Assembly: GCF_037974265.1 (NCBI RefSeq) | Contig: NZ_CP150233.1 | Span: forward strand, 1 to 64,000 | Direction of reading: 5' to 3' | DNA length: 64,000 bases | Origin: Paenibacillus sp. FSL R5-0623 | Lineage (GTDB): Bacteria > Bacillota > Bacilli > Paenibacillales > Paenibacillaceae | Shown: positions 25,916 to 34,416 of the stretch, one piece after another | How positions within the stretch are numbered: the first letter of the stretch is position 1 | How the letters are laid out: each line of letters starts with the position of its first letter | Position numbers and translations under genes: made by a program | The notes under the pieces: model-generated | Database searches by the model: none | Seen by the model: only the letters and a program-made list of their open reading frames with translations | What the model was told of the DNA's origin: nothing

Positions 25916-26359
25916 ATGAAAATCAATCCTGGATTCAGACCGATTCAGAGCGGGATCAGTACTACTGATTCAGGTTCCAAACCGGTTCAATCCAAAAATT
26001 TCTCTGATATGATGAATCACCAGGGGGAACGGGCCTCACAAGCTGAACTGAATCGCCGGTTTAGTGAAATCCAGCTTCAGGGCGATCGCTTGGCACGTTC
26101 CATGACGATTCGTGAACTGAAGGCGTATAAGCAACTTGTTAAAAGGTTCCTGGAAGAGACCGTTCGTCGCGGTGTATCCATGAAAGAGACAAGGGGTTGG
26201 GATCGTCGTGGCAGAGGCAAGCGGTATAAGCTGATTGATGAAATTGACTCCGCTCTGTTATCCATGGCTGATGAATTGCTGGATACAGAAGAAGGAAAAA
26301 TCTCTCTATTACAACAAGTAGGCGAAATTCGGGGGATGCTTATTAATTTAAGCTTCTGA
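25916..26359 (+). CDS. yaaR: YaaR family protein (DUF327)
   Basis: A 147-residue cytoplasmic protein of the conserved YaaR/DUF327 family, of unknown biochemical role. Blocks FSDMMNHQGERASQ, IRELKAYKQLVKRFLEETVR and RGRGKRYKLIDEID are typical. ATG 25916 follows AAAGCGGG; only 9 bp separate its stop from holB. It lies in the same tmk-holB cluster as in Bacillus. Confidence 0.9.
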   Translation: MKINPGFRPIQSGISTTDSGSKPVQSKNFSDMMNHQGERASQAELNRRFSEIQLQGDRLARSMTIRELKAYKQLVKRFLEETVRRGVSMKETRGWDRRGRGKRYKLIDEIDSALLSMADELLDTEEGKISLLQQVGEIRGMLINLSF

Positions 26360-26368
26360 GGAGGAAGT

Positions 26369-27340
26369 ATGTCCTTTCAACAGATTATGGGTCAACAAGC
26401 GGCCAAGCAAATGTTACAAAGCAGTTTAAGACGTCATGCAATAAGCCATGCGTATTTGTTTAGCGGTCCAGCTGGTAGCGGGCAACGGAAGACGGCAATT
26501 ACCTTTGCCAAGGCAATATTCTGTACAGAGCTTGAAGATGACGCTTGTGGGCAGTGTCTTGAATGTCGTAAGGTGGATCATGGTAACCATCCGGATCTAA
26601 CCATGCTTGCGCCAGATGGAAACAACATTAAAATAGATCAAATCCGGGATCTGCAGCGTATCTTTTCATACCGATCAGAGGCAGGTCATCCCAAAGTATA
26701 TATTATAGAACAAGCCGAGAAAATGACGGTGCAGGCAGCAAACAGTTTGCTCAAATTTCTGGAGGAACCGCAGGTACCAGCAGTCGGCATCCTGATTACA
26801 GATAATGGACAGGCCATGTTGCCAACGATCCGCTCACGCTCCCAATTGGTGCCGTTCAGCGCACTGAATCCGGAAGAGATGCTGCAATCTCTGATCGAGG
26901 AAGGGCACCCTGCCAATCTGGCTCGCTCTGCCGTCCATTTAGCGTCAGGATTGGAAGCATGTAGAGAAATTCTCCAGCAGAATTGGTTTGCAGAAATTAG
27001 AAACGTAATGTTACAATTAGGGAAGGAGTCCCTGGGTAGAGGAAGTACATCATTGATCTCTGCACAGCAGAAGCTTTTTAAAACCGGACTCTCTGAACAT
27101 CTGGACATGTTGCTTAGTTTGTTCCATCTATGGTTTAGGGACATGCTGTATGTTCAGTACGATAGGCATGAACATATCGTTTTTATAGATCAGTTAGACA
27201 TGTTATCTCAGTTGGCACATACCCGCAGCACAGAGCAGTGGGTCTCCTATATGGATATGGCCGCAGCATGCAGAAAAAAATTGCGTTTCAACGTCAATGG
27301 CCAGCTTTGTCTGGAGCAATTTTTGATCGGTTTGGCATAA
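26369..27340 (+). CDS. holB: DNA polymerase III delta' subunit
   Basis: Clamp-loader subunit delta'. The 323-residue product has an AAA+ N-terminus with a P-loop-like SGPAGSGQRKTAI, in which Gln-Arg interrupts the normal GKT, consistent with a non-hydrolysing delta' subunit. A zinc module CGQCLECRKVDHGNHPDL follows, and the sensor region has AEKMTVQAANSLLKFLEEP. ATG 26369 has GAGGAGG upstream, and the gene is closely linked to yaaR. Confidence 0.93.
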   Translation: MSFQQIMGQQAAKQMLQSSLRRHAISHAYLFSGPAGSGQRKTAITFAKAIFCTELEDDACGQCLECRKVDHGNHPDLTMLAPDGNNIKIDQIRDLQRIFSYRSEAGHPKVYIIEQAEKMTVQAANSLLKFLEEPQVPAVGILITDNGQAMLPTIRSRSQLVPFSALNPEEMLQSLIEEGHPANLARSAVHLASGLEACREILQQNWFAEIRNVMLQLGKESLGRGSTSLISAQQKLFKTGLSEHLDMLLSLFHLWFRDMLYVQYDRHEHIVFIDQLDMLSQLAHTRSTEQWVSYMDMAAACRKKLRFNVNGQLCLEQFLIGLA

Positions 27341-27457
27341 GACTGGGAGAGGGTAAAGTTAGCTCCAATCATATGCAAACGGTTATAACTTCGGCCGGTT
27401 CCCTAAGAAGACGGGGCTTCAGACGAAGTGGGGTTGGCTTACAAGGGGGTTAATTTT

Positions 27458-28258
27458 TTGTACAGTGTAGTGGGTGTCCGTTTCAAAAAAGCGGGCAAAA
27501 TTTATTACTTCGATCCCCTGGACCTTCCCATTGAGAAAGAAAACTGCGTTATCGTGGAGACAGCGCGGGGGGTTGAGTACGGTAAGGTTGTCGTAGGTAA
27601 GAAGGAAGTGGGCGAGTCCGATGTAGTGTTGCCGCTGAAGAAAGTCATCCGCGTTGCGGGCGAGACAGATGCTCGTGTGGTTGATGAGAACAAGCGTGCA
27701 GCCAAAGAAGCATTCGGTACTTGTTTAAATAAAATCAAAGACCATGGCCTCAAAATGAAGCTGGTCGATGTGGAATTTACGTTTGATCGCAATAAAATTA
27801 TATTTTATTTTACAGCTGAAGGAAGAGTTGATTTCCGGGAGCTGGTCAAGGATCTGGCAAGCATATTCCGGACACGAATCGAGCTGAGACAGATTGGTGT
27901 ACGTGATGAAGCGAAGATGCTTGGCGGAATCGGACCTTGCGGCCGTGTGTTGTGTTGTTCTTCCTGGCTGGGAGACTTTGAGCCGGTATCAATCAAGATG
28001 GCTAAAGATCAGAGCCTGTCACTGAATCCGACGAAAATTTCAGGGTTGTGCGGAAGACTCATGTGCTGTCTGAAATTTGAGCATGATAACTATGAAAGTG
28101 TGAGAGAAGAACTGCCAGCTGTAGGCAAATTGGTCGTCACCTCATTGGGTGAAGGAAAAGTTGTCGGAATTAATGCCGGTAGCCGCACAGTCCATGTTCA
28201 ACTGTTCGACATCAGTAAAGTCAAAGAACTTCCGCTGGATGACGTCGTTATCAAGTAA
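27458..28258 (+). CDS. ricT: RicT (YaaT), PSP1-domain regulator of RNA processing
   Basis: A 266-residue PSP1-family protein. In Bacillus it forms the RicA-RicF-RicT complex that binds Fe-S clusters, guides RNase Y cleavage and is needed for sporulation, biofilm and competence. Cysteine motifs CGRVLCCSSWLG and CGRLMCCLKFEHDN are intact. I chose TTG 27458 (MYSVVGVRFKKAGKIYYF), since AAGGGGG lies 8 bp upstream and the N-terminus matches Bacillus; the longer frame from 27428 would include this site. Confidence 0.92.
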   Translation: MYSVVGVRFKKAGKIYYFDPLDLPIEKENCVIVETARGVEYGKVVVGKKEVGESDVVLPLKKVIRVAGETDARVVDENKRAAKEAFGTCLNKIKDHGLKMKLVDVEFTFDRNKIIFYFTAEGRVDFRELVKDLASIFRTRIELRQIGVRDEAKMLGGIGPCGRVLCCSSWLGDFEPVSIKMAKDQSLSLNPTKISGLCGRLMCCLKFEHDNYESVREELPAVGKLVVTSLGEGKVVGINAGSRTVHVQLFDISKVKELPLDDVVIK

Positions 28259-28286
28259 ACCATAAAGGTTGCTTCGGGGTGGAAAC

Positions 28287-28655
28287 TTGGAAAAGAAAAA
28301 TCTGTTTACGCACATTCATGAAATGGAAACCCAACTGGGTCAGTTGCACGGTGATTTAGGAGAGTTAAAAATGATTGTGAAGGAGCTGCTTGAGGATAAT
28401 CAGCGGCTTACCATCGAGAATGAGCAGTTACGCAAACTGCTCAAACGTGAGGCTCCGGCAGATCTGCCGATCTCCTCAGCACTCGCTCCTGTAGCAAGGC
28501 CAGCAGGTCCGGCTACAGGCGAGGATGTTGTGGGGGAAGGGTATGATAATCTGGCTCGGTTGTATCACGAAGGCTTCCATATCTGCAACGTCTATTATGG
28601 ACATTTGCGGACGGAAGGCGATTGTCTGTTCTGCCTGTCTTTTTTGAATAAATGA
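28287..28655 (+). CDS. yabA: Replication initiation control protein YabA
   Basis: YabA binds DnaA and DnaN and limits re-initiation. The 122-residue product has an N-terminal coiled coil ([20 protein letters not shown]) that tetramerises and a C-terminal zinc-binding domain with the His/Cys pattern [23 protein letters not shown] 28287 ([10 protein letters not shown]) matches the Bacillus start; TTG 28269 is possible but lacks a ribosome binding site. GGGGTGG precedes the chosen start. Confidence 0.9.
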   Translation: MEKKNLFTHIHEMETQLGQLHGDLGELKMIVKELLEDNQRLTIENEQLRKLLKREAPADLPISSALAPVARPAGPATGEDVVGEGYDNLARLYHEGFHICNVYYGHLRTEGDCLFCLSFLNK

Positions 28656-28658
28656 AGT

Positions 28659-28688
28659 GACCGTAGGGATCCCCTACGGTTTTTTTTC
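28659..28688 (+). terminator. Terminator after yabA
   Basis: ACCGTAGGG, a 3-nt loop, CCCTACGGT, T7. It ends the tmk-to-yabA transcript. Confidence 0.92.
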
Positions 28689-28749
28689 AAGGTTATAAAC
28701 CTAAACTAAACGAACATGAGATATAGAGTACGGAGGATGAGCGTAACAT

Positions 28750-29529
28750 ATGAAAGCAAATGAAGTTGTGTTAGATGAGTCAGAGCGGATTGATGATCTG
28801 CTCTCTCATGATCTGAGAATCATTCAAAGTGATGAAGTGTTTAGTTTTTCGATGGATGCCGTATTATTAGCCCGGTTTGCTTCCGTACCTAAACGGGGGC
28901 GTGTACTTGATTTGTGTACGGGTAACGGGGTGGTTCCCATTCTGCTTACAACGCGTACGCAGGCTAGTCTGGAAGGGATCGAGATTCAGCCACGTTTGGC
29001 TGATATGGCGCGTCGAAGTGTGCAATTGAATGAACTGGACGAGTCGATTATGATTCGTGAAGGTGATTTGCGAGAATTGGTGAAAGAAACAGGACATGCT
29101 GTATACGATGCAATAACAGTTAATCCTCCATACATGCCTTTGAATGGCAGTGATCTTAAAATGAACACACATCAGGCCATGGCACGTCATGAGATCGGAT
29201 GTACGCTGGAAGAAGTGATTCAGGCTTGCAGTCGACTTGTTCGTAATGGCGGCAAAGTATCGATGGTTCATCGTCCACAGCGCCTTGCAGAGATTATCTC
29301 GCTCATGCGTGAATATAAACTGGAACCAAAACGGATTCGGATGGTACATCCCCGTGCTCATCTGGAAGCCAACATGGTATTAATTGAAGGAATGAAAGAT
29401 GGTAAACCCGAAGTGAGGATGCTTCCTCCACTCATTGTCTACAATGAAGAGGGGACATACTGCGAAGAGATTATGGATATTTACTATGGTCAGCAACATG
29501 CTGAGCGTACTACGAAAGGAGGTCTTTAG
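28750..29529 (+). CDS. yabB: tRNA1(Val) adenine-37 N6-methyltransferase family protein (YabB)
   Basis: A 259-residue class I SAM-dependent methyltransferase. Motif I is VLDLCTGNGVVPILL and the adenine-N6 catalytic tetrad NPPY is in AITVNPPYMPLNGS. The Escherichia coli TrmN6 family methylates A37 of tRNA-Val; target specificity here is inferred. ATG 28750 follows GGAGGATGAGCG. Its stop codon is directly followed by the rsmI start, without the GIY-YIG gene (yazA) that lies between them in Bacillus. Confidence 0.88.
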   Translation: MKANEVVLDESERIDDLLSHDLRIIQSDEVFSFSMDAVLLARFASVPKRGRVLDLCTGNGVVPILLTTRTQASLEGIEIQPRLADMARRSVQLNELDESIMIREGDLRELVKETGHAVYDAITVNPPYMPLNGSDLKMNTHQAMARHEIGCTLEEVIQACSRLVRNGGKVSMVHRPQRLAEIISLMREYKLEPKRIRMVHPRAHLEANMVLIEGMKDGKPEVRMLPPLIVYNEEGTYCEEIMDIYYGQQHAERTTKGGL

Positions 29530-30417
29530 ATGACTTTGCATATTCAGAAAAGCTATGCGGAGCAGCCTGAAGGGTCAGGCAAGCTATATCTGGTTGGAAC
29601 ACCCATTGGTAATCTGGAGGATATGACCTTCCGGGCGATCAAGACATTGCAGAGTTGCGACATCATTGCAGCAGAAGATACACGCCAGACCCGAAAGCTG
29701 CTTACACATTTTGAAATTACACCTTCGATGCTGTTTAGTTATCATGAGCATAATAAGGGGGCGAGTGGACCTGAACTGATACGCTATATAATAGAAGGAA
29801 AAAATTTGGCACTCGTCAGCGATGCCGGTTTGCCAGCCATTTCGGACCCTGGTTCTGACCTTGTACAGCTTGCACTGGAGGCCGGAATAACGGTCATTCC
29901 CATCCCTGGACCCAACGCTGCGTTGTCTGCTCTGATCGTGTCCGGATTACCGACGGAGCGTTTTACATTCGGCGGTTTTTTGCCGCGGGAGAAAAAGGAC
30001 ATGCGAAAAGTGCTGGAGGCTTTTGACGAATCCAACGGGACTTTGTTATTTTATGAATCGCCTCACCGTATTCGGAAAACATTAGTCCACCTCGAAGAGA
30101 TTTTGGGTGATCGTTCGATTGTCCTGGCTCGTGAACTAACCAAGCGTCATGAGGAATTCGCAAGGGGCACCGTGAATGAATGTATAGACTGGCTTGAAGA
30201 ACATCCGCCTCTTGGCGAGTACTGTTTGCTGGTAGAAGGCATTAAGGAAGAGGAGCGTAAGGCTGAGCGCGAAGCATGGTGGCAGCTCATGTCACTCGCG
30301 GATCATGTCAGCCATTATGAGGGTGAAGGACATAACCGCAAAGATGCAATGAAAAAAACGGCTACGGATCGCGGTCTGACGAAGCGTGATGTATATAATG
30401 CATTAATTGAGCAGTAA
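29530..30417 (+). CDS. rsmI: 16S rRNA (cytidine1402-2'-O)-methyltransferase RsmI
   Basis: RsmI 2'-O-methylates C1402 in the decoding centre. The 295-residue tetrapyrrole-methylase-fold protein has LYLVGTPIGNLEDMTFRAI, AAEDTRQTRKLL, LVSDAGLPAISDPG and IPIPGPNAALSALIVSGLP. The ATG at 29530 abuts the yabB stop, and AAAGGAGG within the end of yabB serves as its site, so the two are co-translated. Confidence 0.96.
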   Translation: MTLHIQKSYAEQPEGSGKLYLVGTPIGNLEDMTFRAIKTLQSCDIIAAEDTRQTRKLLTHFEITPSMLFSYHEHNKGASGPELIRYIIEGKNLALVSDAGLPAISDPGSDLVQLALEAGITVIPIPGPNAALSALIVSGLPTERFTFGGFLPREKKDMRKVLEAFDESNGTLLFYESPHRIRKTLVHLEEILGDRSIVLARELTKRHEEFARGTVNECIDWLEEHPPLGEYCLLVEGIKEEERKAEREAWWQLMSLADHVSHYEGEGHNRKDAMKKTATDRGLTKRDVYNALIEQ

Positions 30418-30591
30418 TCTAACCAAATATCTTCTGTTGTGGGAACATAACCTGAAAAGAAGCTTATAACCAACCTTAGTGGGATATTAAAATGAGCAGA
30501 GTGGCTCAAAAAAATTACAAACAAATTTCGATCGTTCTCTTCCGGTTCACGTTTGACAGAATTATTTTGGGTAATGGAACCCATAACAAGG

Positions 30592-30634
30592 CAAAAAAAT
30601 ACCTTCCGCGGTGGGGTTCACACCGGGAAGGTCA
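30592..30634 (-). terminator. Terminator of abrB (minus strand)
   Basis: On the minus strand ACCTTCCCGGTG, a 7-nt loop and CACCGCGGAAGGT (one bulged base) are followed by ATTTTTTT. It lies about 65 bp after the abrB stop. Confidence 0.82.
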
Positions 30635-30696
30635 TTAAGGAATATTAAAAAGGTTAGAAATAACAATTTAGATAAGTCCAGTATACCTGTAATTTT

Positions 30697-30951
30697 TTAT
30701 TTTGCTACAGGTGCAGGGATTTCGGAAATACATTCGTTACAAACAATTTTACCTTTGAAGTAAGTAACGTTCTCTGCATTACCACAGAAGATACAAGCAG
30801 GCTCGTATTTTTTCAACATGATGCGCTCGCCGTCAACGTAGATTTCCAGAGCATCTTTTTCACCAATACCGAGCGTACGGCGCAATTCAATTGGAATAAC
30901 TACCCGTCCCAGTTCGTCCACTTTTCTTACAATACCTGTTGATTTCATCAT
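30697..30951 (-). CDS. abrB: Transition-state regulator AbrB with a C-terminal zinc-ribbon-like module
   Basis: An 84-residue DNA-binding transition-state regulator. The N-terminal 50 residues are nearly identical to Bacillus AbrB (STGIVRKVDELGRVVIPIEL and onward). The C-terminus differs: it carries Cys53-x2-Cys56 and Cys71-x2-Cys74, a probable zinc-ribbon, in place of the Bacillus multimerisation tail. The double ATG at 30946-30951 is preceded on the minus strand by GAGGAG. It has a well-formed promoter with a Spo0A box downstream and is divergent from an HD-phosphohydrolase gene. Confidence 0.95.
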   Translation of the reverse strand: MMKSTGIVRKVDELGRVVIPIELRRTLGIGEKDALEIYVDGERIMLKKYEPACIFCGNAENVTYFKGKIVCNECISEIPAPVAK

Positions 30952-30991
30952 TATAATCAGTGCTCCTCTCAGCTAACTATCATTGTCATTA

Positions 30992-30998
30992 TTCGACA
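30992..30998 (-). promoter_or_regulatory. Spo0A box in the abrB 5' untranslated region
   Basis: An exact TGTCGAA on the minus strand lies about 24 bp downstream of the abrB -10 box. Bacillus abrB is repressed by Spo0A~P through boxes placed downstream of its promoter, so the layout agrees with direct repression. Confidence 0.7.
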
Positions 30999-31021
30999 TT
31001 ATTTTATGTTTTATGATACTC

Positions 31022-31050
31022 ATCATACCAACGATTCCCAAATCAGTCAA
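31022..31050 (-). promoter_or_regulatory. Sigma-A promoter of abrB
   Basis: On the minus strand TTGACT (31050-31045), 17 bp, TATGAT (31027-31022). The predicted transcription start is about 65 bp before the ATG. Confidence 0.8.
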
Positions 31051-31147
31051 CCTTAAAATTAGCTTAAAATTAAGGCTGTTTTTCACAAGGTTACGGATGG
31101 TAAGGGATTGGAAGCTGTTTTTCGCATTTAAACCTCAATGTCAGCTT

Positions 31148-31207
31148 TGTCGATTTGGAAAACGACAAAACTACTCCATTCGACAAAGTTCGTCATGTCG
31201 TGTCGAA
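31148..31207. promoter_or_regulatory. Cluster of Spo0A-box-like sequences upstream of the HD phosphohydrolase gene
   Basis: Exact boxes: TTCGACA 31179-31185 (reverse) and TGTCGAA 31201-31207. Near matches: TGTCGAT 31148-31154 and a reverse ACGACA near 31163-31168. They lie 60-120 bp before the plus-strand gene at 31269, and on the far side of the abrB promoter. Direct Spo0A control of the downstream gene is inferred. Confidence 0.6.
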
Positions 31208-31268
31208 TCCTAGGTGAATCGTAGAGCTCAAAGCGTTAATATAAAAGAAATTAAAGGAGTGAGTCGAC

Positions 31269-32546
31269 ATGGAACAACGTTTAACGGAAGAGAAAGTATT
31301 CAAAGATCCGGTACATAATTATATCCACGTGCAAGATCCGGTTATATGGCAGTTAATTAACACCCCGGAATTTCAGCGTTTACGCCGGATTCGTCAGCTA
31401 GGTACTTCTTACCTTACCTTTCACGGAGCAGAGCATAGTCGGTTCTCACATTCGCTAGGTGTTTATGAGATCACACGCAAGATCATCTCTCAATTTGAAA
31501 GAAGTCATTATTCGGATTGGCCGAAGGAAGAAAAAATTGTAGCTCTGTGTGCAGCTCTACTTCATGATCTCGGGCATGGGCCATTCTCTCACTCCATCGA
31601 GGAAGCTTTTGACATGAATCACGAAGATTGGACTTGTCGCATTATTACAGGTGATACCGAAGTAGGGGCGATCTTAAGACGGTATGCTCCTGATTTTCCT
31701 GAGAAAGTAGCGTCTGTCATTCAAAAAACGTATGAAAAGCCGATTGTTGTGAACTTGGTGACCAGTCCGCTTGATGCAGACCGAATGGATTATTTGCTCA
31801 GGGATGCTTATTTTACAGGTGTAAATTACGGCACGATTGACCTTGATCGTATCCTTCGGATGCTGCGTCCTTATCATGGGCGGATTGTAGTCAAGGAGTC
31901 AGGCATGCATGCTGTGGAGGATTACCTAATGTCTCGGTATCAGATGTATTGGCAGATTTACTTCCATCCGGTAACTCGTAGTTCTGAAATTATATTGCGG
32001 CAAATATTCAAGCGAGCGAAAACACTCATACAACATGATTTTCAATTCCGCTTCATGATTGATCCACTCCCTCAACTATTTGAAGGGGAATTATCCGTAG
32101 ATGAATATTTGCAGTTGGATGAAGCATTAATTCAGACGGCATTTACGCAGTGGCGCAAGGAGGACGATACTGTTCTGAGTGAGTTATGCGAACGTTTTAT
32201 GGATCGCAAGTTATATAAGTATGTAGAGCTTGAACAGGTCGACTTGACAATGATGGAAGAGATTCGGGAAGCTTTTGTACAGGCTGGCCTCGATCCCGAA
32301 TATGATCTTGAAATTGATTTTCCTTCGGATAATCCGTATGATGTGTTTCGTCCGGATGAATCCACAGATAAGCAGATTCTTCTTCTGGATCGACAGGACA
32401 ATTTACGTGAGTTGTCAGAAGTATCTGACATTGTCCGTTCCATCAGTGGGCTTCACCGAGGGAAACATCATTTGTATTACCCGCAAAACAAGGTGGATGC
32501 GATTATTCACGAATTACCGTCACATATACGCCCCTATTTCTTGTAA
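31269..32546 (+). CDS. HD-superfamily phosphohydrolase (YwfO-like)
   Basis: A 425-residue HD-domain protein of the YwfO/dNTPase-like group. Conserved features are FKDPVHNYIHV (11-21), EFQRLRRIRQLGTSYLTFHG with His56 and His61 in EHSRFSHSLGV, and the HD pair at 99-100 in LLHDLGHGPFSHSIE; LDADRMDYLLRDAY supplies the last metal ligand. Family members hydrolyse nucleotide phosphates, but substrate is not known here. ATG 31269 is preceded by AAAGGAGTGAG. It occupies the place of metS in Bacillus. Confidence 0.85.
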   Translation: MEQRLTEEKVFKDPVHNYIHVQDPVIWQLINTPEFQRLRRIRQLGTSYLTFHGAEHSRFSHSLGVYEITRKIISQFERSHYSDWPKEEKIVALCAALLHDLGHGPFSHSIEEAFDMNHEDWTCRIITGDTEVGAILRRYAPDFPEKVASVIQKTYEKPIVVNLVTSPLDADRMDYLLRDAYFTGVNYGTIDLDRILRMLRPYHGRIVVKESGMHAVEDYLMSRYQMYWQIYFHPVTRSSEIILRQIFKRAKTLIQHDFQFRFMIDPLPQLFEGELSVDEYLQLDEALIQTAFTQWRKEDDTVLSELCERFMDRKLYKYVELEQVDLTMMEEIREAFVQAGLDPEYDLEIDFPSDNPYDVFRPDESTDKQILLLDRQDNLRELSEVSDIVRSISGLHRGKHHLYYPQNKVDAIIHELPSHIRPYFL

Positions 32547-32878
32547 TCGTGTGGGTATAATCCGATGAAGAATTTTGATATCAAAACACTTTCCAAAAGA
32601 GCTATTTTTCATGATACAGTAATCTGCTTTAATGGGGAGTATATGTAGATCGACATAATTTTGTAAATGCAAGCAGGCAGAATGATTGCAATTAGCAATA
32701 TATAGATCAGAATATCTGTATATCTTCTATATATTGTAGTTGTGAAGAAACAAACGTGATGATGTAATACACAGATTACCCAAAATGTTTTATGTACGAG
32801 TCATTAAATTATTGGAATTTACAAATTGAATTTTCAAAAGAAGATAGTCGTTATTTCGACATGAAGGGAGATACAGAC
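32547..32878. other. Gene-free AT-rich spacer before tatD
   Basis: No supported gene or clear terminator. A perfect 14-bp palindrome TTTTGATATCAAAA lies at 32573-32586. The run ATATATAGATCAGAATATCTGTATATCTTCTATATA around 32700-32735 is low-complexity. An ATG at 32792, in frame with tatD, has no ribosome binding site. Confidence 0.5.
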
Positions 32879-33649
32879 ATGATGCTGTTCGACACACATA
32901 CACATCTGGATGCACCACAATTCGACGAGGACCGCGAGGAAATGATTCAGCGTGCTGTGGATGCAGGAGTTGGTCGCATGATCAACATTGGCTTTAACCG
33001 GGAGACGATTCCAACCACAATGAAACTCGCTGAAACATATGATTTTATATATGCAGCTGTAGGGTGGCATCCCGTAGATGCGATCACAATGCAGGAGGGC
33101 GATTTGGAGTGGATTGCATCTTTATGCAAGCATGAAAAAGTGGTTGCGATCGGTGAGATTGGGTTGGATTATCACTGGGACACTTCACCAAAGGAAATAC
33201 AGCATCGCGTATTACGACAACAAATTGCTTTGGCGCGTGAAGTGAAGATGCCGATTGTCATCCATAATCGGGATGCGCATGAAGATATCATAAGAATTTT
33301 GCGTGAAGAGAAAGCGGGTGAGGTTGGTGGTGTGATGCACTCCTTCTCAGGCAGCTGGGAAACAGCGAAAAGTTGTCTCGATATGGGCTTCCATCTCTCC
33401 TTCGGAGGACCAATCACATTCAAAAATGCAAAGCAGCCCAAAGAGGTGCTGGAGAAGGTTCCTATGGACCGGTTTTTCATTGAAACAGATGCTCCATATT
33501 TGACACCTCATCCATATCGTGGGAAGCGAAATGAGACAGCGCATGTACGTCTCGTTGCAGAGGCAGCTGCGGAAATTAAAGGCATTTCGGTGGAGGAAAT
33601 TGCTGCAATAACAACCAAAAATGCCATGGAACGATTTGGAATTCGTTAA
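32879..33649 (+). CDS. tatD: TatD-family metal-dependent deoxyribonuclease
   Basis: A 256-residue amidohydrolase-fold nuclease. Metal ligands are visible in FDTHTHLDAPQF (6-16), EIGLDYHWD, IVIHNRDAHED, GVMHSFSGSWE and ETDAPYLTPHP. I chose ATG 32879 over the upstream in-frame 32792 because GAAGGGAG lies 8 bp before it and the protein then starts MMLFDTHTHLD as in relatives. It is the YabD position in the Bacillus order, upstream of yabE. Confidence 0.94.
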   Translation: MMLFDTHTHLDAPQFDEDREEMIQRAVDAGVGRMINIGFNRETIPTTMKLAETYDFIYAAVGWHPVDAITMQEGDLEWIASLCKHEKVVAIGEIGLDYHWDTSPKEIQHRVLRQQIALAREVKMPIVIHNRDAHEDIIRILREEKAGEVGGVMHSFSGSWETAKSCLDMGFHLSFGGPITFKNAKQPKEVLEKVPMDRFFIETDAPYLTPHPYRGKRNETAHVRLVAEAAAEIKGISVEEIAAITTKNAMERFGIR

Positions 33650-33771
33650 AAAAACGAGTAAATGAGGTGAAAAAGGCAGGTAAGCGGAGTTAATTTGCCC
33701 TTTGATCCAAATAAATCAAGAATATTACAATATTTTAACCAAATATTCAGAAAAACGTACTTGATCAACGC

Positions 33772-33801
33772 TTTACAACATGCATCAAAACAGGATATCA
33801 T
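33772..33801 (+). promoter_or_regulatory. Possible sigma-A promoter of the riboswitch-yabE transcript
   Basis: TTTACA (33772-33777), 18 bp, TATCAT (33796-33801), ending about 60 bp before the riboswitch. It is a modest match only. Confidence 0.4.
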
Positions 33802-33862
33802 CTTTTCAGTGAATTGTTGTGCGGAAAATTGGACAGATGTTCGGGGGATGAACAAAGGGACA

Positions 33863-34142
33863 CTTTCCGATGAAACAACATTACTTTCATGAATCAGTCT
33901 CGCTGAGTCTCCGTTAACGGAGAGCGGGGGAACCAATAGGGCTTAAACATCGGTGTATTTGGCCGATGCGCAACGTTCGCTGACCCAAAAGCAGCGAAGG
34001 GAACTGCGAAGCCGTATTTGATTTCTTCTTTGGGTCTCGGGGTGAATTCAAGGGCGTCCGCCATGAGCGGGTGACCCAAGATAGGGCGGCTCTCTTTCGC
34101 CCGAACCCGACAGCTAACCTCGCAAGCGGAAAAAGAGAGGCA
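33863..34142 (+). ncRNA. Cyclic-di-AMP riboswitch (ydaO-yuaA type)
   Basis: Hallmark blocks occur in order: CGCTGAGTC (33900-33908), GCGGGGGAACCAATAGGG (about 33924-33941), CGGGGTGAATTC (34039-34050), and the 3' core CCGAACCCGACAGCTAACCT followed by CGCAAGCGG (34101-34129). An outer stem TTTCCG (33864-33869) / CGGAAA (34127-34132) closes it. The motif is known to bind c-di-AMP and commonly switches off cell-wall remodelling genes. Here it precedes an intrinsic terminator and yabE, so high c-di-AMP would be expected to reduce yabE. The 5' boundary is approximate. Confidence 0.93.
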
Positions 34143-34176
34143 ACCTCGTGCATGAATTTCCGATATTCAAATCATT

Positions 34177-34224
34177 CGGAAGCCACGAAAGAGTTCCTCT
34201 TACACTCTTTCTTTGGCTTTTTTG
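34177..34224 (+). terminator. Riboswitch expression-platform terminator before yabE
   Basis: GAAGCCACGAAAGAGT, a 9-nt loop, ACTCTTTCTTTGGC (one bulge) and T6 lie between the riboswitch and the yabE start. This is the probable ligand-controlled terminator. Confidence 0.9.
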
Positions 34225-34416
34225 TTTTTGAATAAAAGAAATATTGTCATCATACGGTAGGTATTCAGGAGGATGACATCATGTTGCGAAGATTGATTCA
34301 TGGTGCAGAACCGGATTATGTTGGTCCAATCTGTGTTCTGTAGAAAATTTGGTATAGTCACGTCAAAGACATCATGCATTACTTTAGACGGCGAGGCTAT
34401 GAAGGAGGACGGAGAA

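Noticed and set aside
32573..32586. TTTTGATATCAAAA palindrome after the HD gene
   Set aside because: A short AT-rich palindrome in an AT-rich spacer is expected by chance; there is no T-tract or known operator.
33695..33892. 65-codon frame between tatD and the riboswitch
   Set aside because: It starts with TTG behind a poor site and ends right at the riboswitch; it overlaps the likely promoter region. Composition does not look selected.
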